This document shows positions 41,094 to 50,338 of a stretch of 64,000 nucleotides of DNA, one piece after another. Source of the DNA: CAMPJU01 sp036675265 (GTDB lineage Bacteria > Pseudomonadota > Gammaproteobacteria > Xanthomonadales > Xanthomonadaceae); assembly GCA_036675265.1 (NCBI GenBank), contig JAKFFJ010000076.1, forward strand, positions 221,192 to 285,191. Direction: 5' to 3'. The notes beneath the pieces are model-generated. The model did no database searches. It saw nothing but the letters and a program-made list of their open reading frames with translations, and was not told where the DNA came from. Position numbers and translations under genes: made by a program. Position 1 is the stretch's first letter. Every line of letters begins with the position of its first letter.

Positions 41094-42113
41094 ATGCGCG
41101 GCAACCCCGCCGAGCCCACCCACGTGACCGAATCCGCCACGCCTCCGTCCGCACCCGCGCCCGCGCCGCGCCGTCCCGCGCGCCGGGGCAATGGCGCGTC
41201 CTGGCTGTTGCTGCTGGTGGCGCTGGCAGCGGTCGCGTGGCAGGGCTGGGCGTGGTGGCAGGCCCAGGCACGGTCCCGCGCCGAACAGGCCGGGCACCTG
41301 GAGCGCCTGGACGGCCTGGAGGCCCGCGTCGATGCCCTGCGGCGCGACCAGCGCGCCAATGCCGAGCGCATGCAGCAGACCGCGGCAACCAACCGCCTGC
41401 TCCGCGAGGAGCTGCTTGGCCTGAGCCAGCGCGCCGCACTGCTCGAGGACAACGTCGCGGACCTGGCCGACGCCGGGGCCGGCGGCATCCGCTCGTTGCG
41501 GATGGACGAGGCGGACCTGTTGCTGGCCACCGCGGAGCAGCGGTTGCTCGCCGGCGATGTCGACGGCGCACGCCGGGCCTACGCACTGGCCGCGACGCTG
41601 CTCGAGCGGGTCGGCGGCCCGGAACTCCTCGACTTGCGCCAGGCACTTGCCCAGGAGCGTGCCGTGCTCGAGGACCTCGGGCCGGAGCCCGCGGCCGCGG
41701 CGCGGGCCCGCCTGGACGCGATCGCGTCGGCGCTGGCCGACCTGCCGGACCGTCGGAGCCGCGAGGTTCCCCCGTCGGCGCCGTGGTGGGAGCGGCTGGC
41801 GTCCCGTGTGATCGACGTGCGGCCCACCGCGGCGGGCGCGCCGGTCGCGGCACCGGGCGAGCGCGGCGCCGGGATGGCGACGCTGCAGCTGGAACTCACG
41901 CTGGCCCGCGCGGCGCTCGAGCGCCGTGACGACGCCGCGTTCGATGCCGCGCTGGGCCGCATCGACGCCTGGCTCACCCGCCTCTGGCCTCCCTCGAAGG
42001 CCCTCCGCCGCCAGCGTGACGCGATCCGGGAGCTGCGCGACATGCCTTTGCGCCTCGATGCGCCGGAGCTGGGCAGCACGCTGGTCCAGCTGAGGCGCCT
42101 GGGCGACGGCTGA
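41094..42113 (+). CDS. hemX: HemX-like membrane protein (uroporphyrinogen-III C-methyltransferase-related family)
   Basis: A 339-residue protein with a proline/alanine-rich cytosolic N-terminus, a single transmembrane helix (about residues 36-58, WLLLLVALAAVAWQGWAWW) and a periplasmic coiled coil (HLERLDGLEARVDALRRDQ). A helical domain with MDEADLLLATAEQRLLAGDVDGARRAY follows. This is the HemX architecture; the name 'methyltransferase' is historical, and no SAM motif is visible. It sits between hemD and hemY, 14 bp after hemD. Confidence 0.9.
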   Translation: MRGNPAEPTHVTESATPPSAPAPAPRRPARRGNGASWLLLLVALAAVAWQGWAWWQAQARSRAEQAGHLERLDGLEARVDALRRDQRANAERMQQTAATNRLLREELLGLSQRAALLEDNVADLADAGAGGIRSLRMDEADLLLATAEQRLLAGDVDGARRAYALAATLLERVGGPELLDLRQALAQERAVLEDLGPEPAAAARARLDAIASALADLPDRRSREVPPSAPWWERLASRVIDVRPTAAGAPVAAPGERGAGMATLQLELTLARAALERRDDAAFDAALGRIDAWLTRLWPPSKALRRQRDAIRELRDMPLRLDAPELGSTLVQLRRLGDG

Positions 42114-42180
42114 GCGGGAGTCCACGCCGCACCCACGCCCCCCTGTTTAGGGTCGTGGACATCCTGTCAGGAGCCAACCG

Positions 42181-43434
42181 ATGAACCTCTTCCGCAACCT
42201 GCTGTTCTGGATCGTGCTCGCGCTCGCGGGTGCCCTGCTGGCACAGGTGCTGTTGCAGGACCCGGGCCAGGTGCTGGTCCGCTTCCGCGGCATGGACTAC
42301 AGCACCACCGTCGCCTTCGCGCTGGTGCTGCTGCTGGCCGGGCTGGCCGTGTTGTGGCTGCTCTGGCAAGCCCTGAGCCTCCCGTTCCGTGCCTGGCACG
42401 GGCACCGCGACCGCAAGTCCCGCGCGCGCCTGCTGGACGGTTTCTCGCTGCTGCAACAGGGCCACTGGAGCCGCTCGGAAAAGTTGCTGGCACAGGCGGC
42501 GGCCGACGACCCCGCCAGCGAGGCGGTGGCACGCAGCGCGGCGATCCGCGCGGCCGACGCGCGTGGCGATGCCGCCGCGGCGCAGCAGCACCTCGACGGC
42601 TTCGGCGAGCGGCACCCCACGGCGCGCGCCCTGGCAGCCGCCGAACGCGCGTTGATGCTCGGCCGCCCGACCGATGCACTGGTGGCGCTGGACGCGCCTG
42701 CGGCGCAGCCGCTGCCCCCGCGGGGCCTTGCCTTGCGCGCCGAGGCGATGGCGACGTCCGGCCTGGCCGCCCAGGCCTACGGGTTGCTGGGGCCGATGCG
42801 CCAGCAGCAGGCGCTGCCGCCGGAACGACTCGACGAACTGGAGGAGCGCTGGGCCGCCGCCGCGTTGCGCGAGGCGGCGGACGCCAACATCCTCGCCGAA
42901 CGCTGGGAAGCGTTGCCGGTGCCACTCAAGCATTCGCCGGATGTCGTGTCGGCGTACGCCGCACGGGCAGCCGCGCTGCGCTGGGACGACGCTGCGCTCA
43001 AGAGCCTGGAACAGGCGCTCGACAGCCGATGGGACGAAGGACTGGCGGCCCAGTACGGCGCATTGCCGCTGGGCCGCACCGACCACCGGCGCGAACACGC
43101 CGAGCGCTGGCTGAAGGCCCACCCGGCCAGCCCCGCGCTGTTGCTGAGCCTGGCGCGGATCGCCCGCGAGCAGGGGCAGTGGAGCGTGGCCGAGGACTAC
43201 CTGCATCGCGCGCTGGCGCAGGGCGCGGGCGGCGAGGCTTGGGAGGAACTCGGCCACGGCTTCACCGTCGCCGGCGACGAGGCGCGCGCACGCCAGTGCT
43301 ACGCGAACGCGCTACGCGCCGAGCGCGGCGAGGCGCCGACGGAACTCGCCGGGCGCGACCTGCGGCAGAAGATCTACGACTCGGCGGTCACCGAGGAGCG
43401 CGACGAGCACGGGATGCCGCGCCTGCGCGGATGA
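42181..43434 (+). CDS. hemY: HemY-type heme biosynthesis-associated TPR protein
   Basis: A 417-residue protein with two N-terminal transmembrane helices (residues 7-25 and 41-65) and a periplasmic or cytosolic TPR-like alpha-helical domain (GFSLLQQGHWSRSEKLLAQAA, ALEQALDSRWDEGL, SLARIAREQGQWSVAEDYLHRAL). It belongs to the proteobacterial HemY family found with hemC-hemD-hemX; it is unrelated to the HemY protoporphyrinogen oxidase of Gram-positives. The exact role is unknown. It ends five bases before a dispersed palindromic repeat. Confidence 0.93.
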   Translation: MNLFRNLLFWIVLALAGALLAQVLLQDPGQVLVRFRGMDYSTTVAFALVLLLAGLAVLWLLWQALSLPFRAWHGHRDRKSRARLLDGFSLLQQGHWSRSEKLLAQAAADDPASEAVARSAAIRAADARGDAAAAQQHLDGFGERHPTARALAAAERALMLGRPTDALVALDAPAAQPLPPRGLALRAEAMATSGLAAQAYGLLGPMRQQQALPPERLDELEERWAAAALREAADANILAERWEALPVPLKHSPDVVSAYAARAAALRWDDAALKSLEQALDSRWDEGLAAQYGALPLGRTDHRREHAERWLKAHPASPALLLSLARIAREQGQWSVAEDYLHRALAQGAGGEAWEELGHGFTVAGDEARARQCYANALRAERGEAPTELAGRDLRQKIYDSAVTEERDEHGMPRLRG

Positions 43435-43438
43435 CCTT

Positions 43439-43488
43439 GTGGGAGCCGCCACGGCGGCGAAGCGCATCGCCGGCAGGCCGGCTCCCAC
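43439..43488. repeat. Dispersed REP element, copy 1
   Basis: GTGGGAGCCGCCACGGCGGC followed by CGAA and ending in CCGGCTCCCAC. The ends are inverted (GTGGGAGCCG/CGGCTCCCAC). Two close relatives lie at 50271-50322 and 51911-51960. This one lies between the convergent hemY and thiolase stops. Confidence 0.9.
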
Positions 43489-43491
43489 AGT

Positions 43492-44769
43492 TCAGCGTTC
43501 GAGGATCGCGACGACGCCCATGCCGCCGGCGGTGCAGATCGACACCAGGCAACGGCCGCCGCCGCGCGCCTGCAGTTCCTTCGCCGCCGCCGCGACGATG
43601 CGCGCGCCGGTGGCGGCGAACGGGTGCCCGGTCGCGAGCGACGAACCGTTGGGGTTGACCTTCGCCGGGTCGATCCGCCCCAGCGGTGCGTCCAGCCCGA
43701 GCCGGTTGCGGCAGTACTCCTCGCTTTCCCACGCGCGCAGCGTGCACAGCACCTGTGCGGCGAACGCCTCGTGGATCTCGTAGAAGTCGAAGTCCTGCAG
43801 CGACAGGCCGTTGCGCGCCAGCAGCTCCGGCACCGCGATGGTCGGTGCCATCAGCAGGCCCTCGCCGTGCACGAAGTCGACGGCCGCCACGTGCGCGTCG
43901 CGCAACCGGCAGAGCACCTCGTGGCCGTGCTTCCCGGCCCAGTCCTCCGATGCGAGCAGGCAGGCGGCCGCGCCATCGGTCAGGGGCGTCGAGTTGCCCG
44001 CCGTGAGCGTCCCGAGCCCCGAGGCCCTGTCGAACGCCGGCTTGAGGGTCGCGAGCTTCTCGAGCGTGGTGTCCGCGCGCAGCACGTTGTCCCGCGCCAC
44101 GCCCCGGAAGCTGACCACCAGGTCGTCGAGGAAGCCGCGTTCGTACGCCGCCGCGAGCTTCCGGTGGGAGCCGAGCGCCCACTCGTCCTGCGAATCGCGC
44201 GAGATCGACCACTCGCGCGCCATGTCCTCGCAATGCTCGCCCATCGACTTGCCGGTGCGCGGCTCCCCCACGCCGGGAAAGTCCGGCTTGAGCTCGCTCG
44301 GCCGGAAGCCACGGAAGGTGCGCAGCTTGTCCTGCCAGGTGCGCGCCGCGTTCGCCGCCAGCAGGCGGCGACGGAAGGCCTGGCCATAGACGATCGGAAC
44401 GTCGGAGGTGCTGTCCGACCCGCCGCCGATGCCTGCCTCGACCTGGCCGCAGGCGATCTTGTTGGCCACGTGCACGATGGTGTCGAGCGAGGTACCGCAG
44501 GCGCGCTGCAGCGTGATGCCGGGCGTCAGCGGCGAGAGGCCCGACGACAGCGCGGCCTCGCGGCCCAGGTTCCAGTCCGACGAGTGCTTGATGACCGCGC
44601 CCATCGCGACTTCGCCGAGCTGCTGCCCATGCAGGCCGAACTTCTCGACCAGGGCGCCGAGCGTGCGCACGGACATGCCGAGGTTGCCGACATCCGAATA
44701 CGCCGTGTTCTGCCGACAGAAAGGGATTCGAACCCCGCCGAGGATGGCGACGGGACGGGACTGGCGCAT
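43492..44769 (-). CDS. Acetyl-CoA C-acyltransferase (thiolase, FadI-like)
   Basis: A 425-residue thiolase. Nucleophile Cys lies in LQRACGTSLD, the acid-base pair in ATGHPFAATG and CTAGGMGVV, and NEH-like YEIHEAFAAQVL near residue 340. Length above 420 and the sequence around SDSTSDVPIVYG are closer to FadI-type degradative thiolases than to the 390-residue biosynthetic PhaA. It could act in fatty acid beta-oxidation; no fadJ partner is adjacent, so this is tentative. It diverges from the gene at 44876 with about 106 bp between. Confidence 0.93.
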   Translation of the reverse strand: MRQSRPVAILGGVRIPFCRQNTAYSDVGNLGMSVRTLGALVEKFGLHGQQLGEVAMGAVIKHSSDWNLGREAALSSGLSPLTPGITLQRACGTSLDTIVHVANKIACGQVEAGIGGGSDSTSDVPIVYGQAFRRRLLAANAARTWQDKLRTFRGFRPSELKPDFPGVGEPRTGKSMGEHCEDMAREWSISRDSQDEWALGSHRKLAAAYERGFLDDLVVSFRGVARDNVLRADTTLEKLATLKPAFDRASGLGTLTAGNSTPLTDGAAACLLASEDWAGKHGHEVLCRLRDAHVAAVDFVHGEGLLMAPTIAVPELLARNGLSLQDFDFYEIHEAFAAQVLCTLRAWESEEYCRNRLGLDAPLGRIDPAKVNPNGSSLATGHPFAATGARIVAAAAKELQARGGGRCLVSICTAGGMGVVAILER

Positions 44770-44850
44770 CGCGAACCTCCGATAATGGACGGCAGTCTAG
44801 CGCCGGCCACGTGCACGGCCAATCATCGAGCCGACCCGGATACCCTCGCG

Positions 44851-44878
44851 ACCGCAGCCACATGACCGCAGCCACATG
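44851..44878 (+). repeat. Tandem 14-bp duplication spanning a start codon
   Basis: ACCGCAGCCACATG occurs twice in a row (44851-44864, 44865-44878). The second copy supplies the ATG of the 313-residue gene. The first copy's ATG opens a five-codon frame whose TGA overlaps that start. Confidence 0.85.
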
Positions 44879-45817
44879 ACGCGTTCCTCCCTGCACGCCG
44901 GCGACACTGCGCCGGTGCACCTGCTCGCCGCGCTCGCGCTCGAACGCTCGCCCGGCACCGGCGCGTCGCGCGATGCGCTGGACCAGGGCGGCGCCGCCGC
45001 GCTTGCGGAACGCATCGCGCAGGACCTCGCCGTGTTCGCTCCCGATGCATCCGCGCTGGAGCTGGTGGTCGTGGGGGCGCACTACGATCCGGTGGAACTG
45101 CTACGCCCGGGCTGGCCGCTTCATCGGGAACTCGAGCAGCTGGCCGCGCGCGCGCCGCCGGGACGGGGCGACGGCCACGGACGGGTCATCGCCTTCGGGG
45201 CCCACGAAGGGCGCTTGCCCGCCTCGCTTGCGCCGTCCGCCGATTTCGCCGGCGGCCCGCTCCGGCTGGTGCCGCTGCTGCTCGGCGCCGCGGCCCACGA
45301 TGCCGCGCTGGCGCGCCTGGGCGACCGTTTCGAGCGCGAACTGATGGAGCGCGGCATGGCCGGCGCGGCCACCGCGCTGCTCGCGCAGGAGGCGTTCGGG
45401 CTGCAGGTCGAGCATGCGCGCTACCTCACGGTGCACGACCTGCTGGCGATGACGGCGATGCAGTACGAACACGGCGGCCTCGCGCCGCTCTGGCCGCTGC
45501 TCGAGACCGCATTGCTGTCACCCGGCGGCGACTGCGTGCTCGACGCGCCGCCCGAACCGCTGGTGTCCTACGCCGACGGCCAGGCACGCATCGCGTTGCT
45601 CGATCCGCAGGCCTGGTGCCGGCGCAACGCGCCCGGCGTGGACTGCGCCGACCCTGGTGAACGCGAGCGACTGGCCAGGCAATACCGGTTCTTCGAGGCC
45701 CGCCAGCGCCAGTTCGCCGAAGTCCTGATGGCCCACGCCATCCCCGTCACCCTCGAACAGCTACAGCAAAAGCAATTAGCCACAGATTTCACAGATGACA
45801 CAGATAGAGCGTTCTAG
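44876..45817 (+). CDS. Hypothetical protein, 313 residues
   Basis: An alanine- and leucine-rich soluble protein without a recognised domain. Sequence features include GAHYDPVELLRPGWPLHRELEQL, an acidic middle, FQVEHARYLTVHDLLAMTAMQYEHGGL as LQVEHARYLTVHDLLAMTA and a Cys pair in WCRRNAPGVDCADPG. It appears to be a lineage-specific Xanthomonadaceae family; no catalytic motif can be pointed out. The last 14 or so residues (LATDFTDDTDRAF) are encoded by the left arm of a low-GC inverted repeat at 45771-45867, so the natural C-terminus was probably earlier. Confidence 0.75.
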   Translation: MTRSSLHAGDTAPVHLLAALALERSPGTGASRDALDQGGAAALAERIAQDLAVFAPDASALELVVVGAHYDPVELLRPGWPLHRELEQLAARAPPGRGDGHGRVIAFGAHEGRLPASLAPSADFAGGPLRLVPLLLGAAAHDAALARLGDRFERELMERGMAGAATALLAQEAFGLQVEHARYLTVHDLLAMTAMQYEHGGLAPLWPLLETALLSPGGDCVLDAPPEPLVSYADGQARIALLDPQAWCRRNAPGVDCADPGERERLARQYRFFEARQRQFAEVLMAHAIPVTLEQLQQKQLATDFTDDTDRAF

Positions 45818-45867
45818 AGCTTTGCCTTATCTGTGTTGACCTGTGAAATCCGTGGCTGAAAATTGCT
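45771..45867. repeat. Low-GC inverted repeat encoding both convergent C-termini
   Basis: Arms 45771-45806 and 45828-45867 are imperfect reverse complements sharing AGCCAC(A/G)GATTTCACAG and CACAGATA, with about 20 bases between. The GC content is far below the surroundings. Both flanking genes run into it and end within it (TAG at 45815-45817, TAA at 45827-45829), each reading ATDFT. It can form a long hairpin and may terminate both transcripts. Confidence 0.9.
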
Positions 45868-46339
45868 GCTCGAAGACGAGGTAGCCGGCGTCGTCCATGC
45901 CGAGGGAGGCGTAGGTGCGCTGGGCGGCGGCGTTGGCGCGTTCGACGTACAGGCGCAGGCCGATGACGCCGGGCGTCGCGCGCGCCAGCGACGACGCGTG
46001 GTCGTAGAGCGCGGCGAACACGCCGGTCCGCCGCTCGCCCGGTGGCACGTACACGCTCTGGATCCACCACCACCAGCCGTTGCGCCAGTCGCTCCACTCA
46101 TCGGTGAGCATCAACGTACCGACCGGGAGGGCGAGCGTCTCGCGCCCGGCCACCTCGGCCTGGCGCATCGCGATGAAGTAGCGCGCACGCATCGGGTCTG
46201 CCAGCGCGTTCGACACGCCGAGCGCGACGGTGGCCGGGTCGAGCCGCTTCTGCTCGGTTTCCCAGGCCATCGCCGTGGCCCACTCGGCGAGCAGCGGCGC
46301 GTCGGCCGCTTCCGCGTCGCGGATGCGCAATCGGCCCAC
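45827..46339 (-). CDS. GNAT-family N-acetyltransferase
   Basis: A 170-residue acetyltransferase. The acetyl-CoA motif is seen as WWWWIQSVYVPPGERRTGVFAALYDHASS (R/Q-x-x-G/A as RRTGVF). LYVERANAAAQRTYASLGMDD gives motif B, and YLVFEQQF the last strand. The substrate is unknown. It starts with GTG (46337-46339) immediately after the sodC TGA (TGAGTG), so it is coupled to sodC. Its last 11 residues are supplied by the repeat at 45771-45867. Confidence 0.9.
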   Translation of the reverse strand: MGRLRIRDAEAADAPLLAEWATAMAWETEQKRLDPATVALGVSNALADPMRARYFIAMRQAEVAGRETLALPVGTLMLTDEWSDWRNGWWWWIQSVYVPPGERRTGVFAALYDHASSLARATPGVIGLRLYVERANAAAQRTYASLGMDDAGYLVFEQQFSATDFTGQHR

Positions 46340-46900
46340 TCAGCGGATGACCGTGATCACCCCGCAGGCGACCCGCGCGCCGGCGTCGCCCGAAGGCTGG
46401 CTGGTGTAGTCGTCGGGATCGGCGTGGACGATGATCGCCCGCCCGGCGATGTCATTGGCCAGGCCGGTGCCGAGGCTGACGTCATGCAGGTGTGTATCGA
46501 CGGCGGCCACGCCCTCGGCGTCGGCGACGAGGTTGTCGCTGTCGCCCAGGTGGTGCTTCGCCGGACCGGACCGCCCGTGCGGCATGTTGGTCGGGTTGAA
46601 GTGGCCGCCCGCGCTGCTCGCGTCGGCGGCGCTGCAATCGCCATGTTCGTGCACGTGGAAGCCGTGCGCGCCCGGACGCAGGCCGCCGATCTCGCCGCCG
46701 ACGTGCACGCCGTCGCCCATGGTGGACAGGGTGAGCGTGCCGCTGACCAGGCTGGCCGACGCGGGCGCGAGGTTCGCGGTCGCGCGCTGGGCGGCGAGTG
46801 CGGACGGCGGCGGCGTGTCGCGCTCGACCGTGGCGGGTGCGCAGGCGGCCAGCGTCGCGATGGCGGCGCTGCAGAGGAGGACAGTGGCGGGGCGGCGCAT
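46340..46900 (-). CDS. sodC: Superoxide dismutase [Cu-Zn], periplasmic
   Basis: A 186-residue exported enzyme that dismutates superoxide. The lipoprotein-like signal ends at LAAC near residue 20. Metal ligands are in GFHVHEHGDC (two Cu His), GGHFNP (bridging His), KHHLGDSDNL (Zn His and Asp) and DIAGRAIIVHADPDD (Cu His). Cysteines in GDCSAAD and RVACGVITVIR form the conserved disulfide. It is the first gene of a pair with the GNAT gene. Confidence 0.97.
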   Translation of the reverse strand: MRRPATVLLCSAAIATLAACAPATVERDTPPPSALAAQRATANLAPASASLVSGTLTLSTMGDGVHVGGEIGGLRPGAHGFHVHEHGDCSAADASSAGGHFNPTNMPHGRSGPAKHHLGDSDNLVADAEGVAAVDTHLHDVSLGTGLANDIAGRAIIVHADPDDYTSQPSGDAGARVACGVITVIR

Positions 46901-46971
46901 GGGGGTGCTCCTGGCGGACTGGCGACCGGTCGACGCTAGCGGCGATGCGGTCGCGGGACGGTGAATGGGGA

Positions 46972-48377
<1,406 letters not shown>

Positions 48378-48381
<4 letters not shown>

Positions 48382-49430
48382 GGGGATGCCCCGGGCAATG
48401 GCAACGGCATGGGAAGCAGGAGCGTGAACACGGTATGTCCCGGGCGGGAGCGGTAGGCGAGCGACCCGCGATGCTCGCGGGCGACCTGCTGCGCCAGCGC
48501 GAGCCCGAGCCCGCTGCCTTCGGCGCGCCCCGACACCAGCGGCAGGAACACGCGTTCGGCCAGGGCCTCCGGCACGCCGCGGCCGTCGTCGACGACTTCC
48601 AGGCGCAACGCCAGCGCGTGCGCGTCGTCGCCGATGCGCACGCCGTGTTCGGCACGCGTGCGCAACGTCACCGTTGCGGCGCCCGCCTCGATCGCGTTGC
48701 GCACCAGGTTCCACAGCGCCTGCGCCACCCGATCCTGGTCGCCCGACAGCGGCGGCAGGCTGGGGTCGTAGTCGCGCACCAGCTTCACCGCCCAGCCCGC
48801 GTCGTTCTCGGCCAGGCGCAGCACGCGCTCGAGCACGGCGTGGATGTTGAGCGGCTCGTGCGGGCGCGGCGGCGCGGGGGACATCAGGCGGTCGAGCAAT
48901 GTCGCCAGGCGCCCGACCTCGCTGTCGACCAGGGCGATCAGTTCGCGCTCCTCTTCGTTGTCCGCGCGCGCATCGGCGCGGCGGGCGAGCAGTTGCGCGG
49001 CCCCTTTCAGGCCCGCCAGGGGATTGCGCAGTTCGTGCGCGAGTCCGCGCAGCGCAGCGGCCAGCGCGCCCGGGAGCGCCTGGGCCGGATCCTCGCCGGG
49101 GAACTCGGCGACCGGGTGCGCCTCGAGCAGCCAGCCGCCGTCATCGGGCGACAGCGTGACGTCGGCGAAGCGGGCCGGGCCCTGTCCGGGGAACGCCAGG
49201 GGCAACCGCCGCAGCCGGACCGGGCCGTCCTCCGCGGGTGGATCGGCCACCAGCCGGTGCAACGCATCGCCATCCTGCTCGAGGGCATCGAGCGGCAGCC
49301 CGGCCAGTCGGCGCAACCCGACCCCCAGCCAGCGCCCGAACGCGGGGTTGGCCCCCGCCACCCGCAGTCCGGCATCCAGCCACGCGACCGGGGTGGCCAG
49401 GGCGTCGAAGGCGGCGGGGTCGCGAACCAT
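48378..49430 (-). CDS. ntrB: Nitrogen regulation histidine kinase NtrB
   Basis: A 350-residue cytosolic kinase. An N-terminal PAS-type domain (residues 10-110, ATPVAWLDAGLRVAGANPAFGRWLG), His132 in GLAHELRNPLAG, N box NLVRNAIEAGA, and EGSGLGLALAQQVAREHRG as G2. ATG 49430 was chosen rather than the TTG 18 bases further upstream because that stretch is occupied by a perfect NtrC binding site. It overlaps ntrC. Confidence 0.95.
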
Positions 49431-49447
49431 TGCACCAATATAGTGCA
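49431..49447. promoter_or_regulatory. NtrC binding site at the ntrB start
   Basis: TGCACTATATTGGTGCA on the minus strand, a perfect TGCAC-N7-GTGCA dyad ending directly before the ntrB ATG. Such a site would let NtrC repress or autoregulate ntrBC. Confidence 0.85.
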
Positions 49448-49493
49448 AACACGCGCCCCGTCACCCGGAGGCAGCGCAGCGGACTCCGGGTCC

Positions 49494-50246
49494 CTACCGC
49501 ACCAGCGCGTAAAGGACCCGCGCATCCTCCGCATCCAGCGTCGCCGCCGGGTCATCCCCATCGTCGATGCCGCGGAAATGCCGGTGGAACGCGCGCACGG
49601 CGGCCGCCCGCTCGTCGTGCGGGGTGCGGTCGTCCAGCGAGTATCCCAACAGCCGCAACGCCATCCATGGATCGAAACCGGGCGGGGGTTCGACCAGCGG
49701 CGCGGTCGGCCACTGCCCGAAGCCGGCCGTCGCCAGCGTCGCCCACGGAAAGTGCGCGCCGGGATCGCGCTTGCGCGTCGGCGCCATGTCCGCGTGCGCG
49801 ATCACGGCGGTGCGCGGGATGCCATGGCGTTCCGTCAGGTCCTCGAGCAGCACGAGGAGGCTGTCGACCTGTGCGTCGGTGAACGGCTCGCTGCCGTCGT
49901 TGTCGAGTTCGATGCCGATCGACGCGGAATTGAGGTCGGTGATCGTGCCCCAGCGCCCGCCACCCGCGTGCCAGGCGCGCAAGGCATCCGGCACGAGCTG
50001 GTAGAGGCGTCCGTCGTCCCCGACCAGGTAATGCGCGCTCACCGGCCCGCCGCTGTTGCGCGTGCGCAGCGTGTCCAGGCTCTCGCCGACCGACGCCTGC
50101 TCGGTCGCGTGGATCACGACGACGATCGGGTCGCGCACGTCGTGGTTGGGCGACGGCACCCATTCCGCGATCGGGTTGCGCTCGGGCTCGTGCGCGCAGG
50201 CCGCGAGGAGGATCATCAGCAGGGGGATGAGGACGAGGCGCGACAT
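49494..50246 (-). CDS. AmpD/AmiD-type N-acetylmuramoyl-L-alanine amidase, lipoprotein
   Basis: A 250-residue lipoprotein (lipobox LLAAC, Cys17). The Amidase_2 domain has VVIHATEQAS with the zinc His, ASIGIELDNDG, IPRTAVIAHADMAPTRKRDPGAHFPW with the second zinc His, Lys/Glu region and the Asp-x-Gly-x-x-Phe-Pro-Trp motif. It cuts the amide bond between MurNAc and L-Ala in muropeptides; an anchored copy like AmiD faces the periplasm rather than the cytosol. It sits between glnA and ntrB on the same strand. An alternative ATG three codons upstream is possible. Confidence 0.94.
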   Translation of the reverse strand: MSRLVLIPLLMILLAACAHEPERNPIAEWVPSPNHDVRDPIVVVIHATEQASVGESLDTLRTRNSGGPVSAHYLVGDDGRLYQLVPDALRAWHAGGGRWGTITDLNSASIGIELDNDGSEPFTDAQVDSLLVLLEDLTERHGIPRTAVIAHADMAPTRKRDPGAHFPWATLATAGFGQWPTAPLVEPPPGFDPWMALRLLGYSLDDRTPHDERAAAVRAFHRHFRGIDDGDDPAATLDAEDARVLYALVR

Positions 50247-50270
50247 GCGCCGCATCCTACCCGCGAACCC

Positions 50271-50322
50271 GTGGGAGCCGCCACGGCGGCGAAAAGCCCT
50301 TCGCCGGCATGCCGGCTCCCAC
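50271..50322. repeat. Dispersed REP element, copy 2
   Basis: The same family as 43439-43488, with the same orientation: GTGGGAGCCGCCACGGCGGC at the left and GCATGCCGGCTCCCAC at the right. It lies between the amidase start and the glnA stop. Confidence 0.9.
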
Positions 50323-50338
50323 CGTGATGCGTCCGCGG

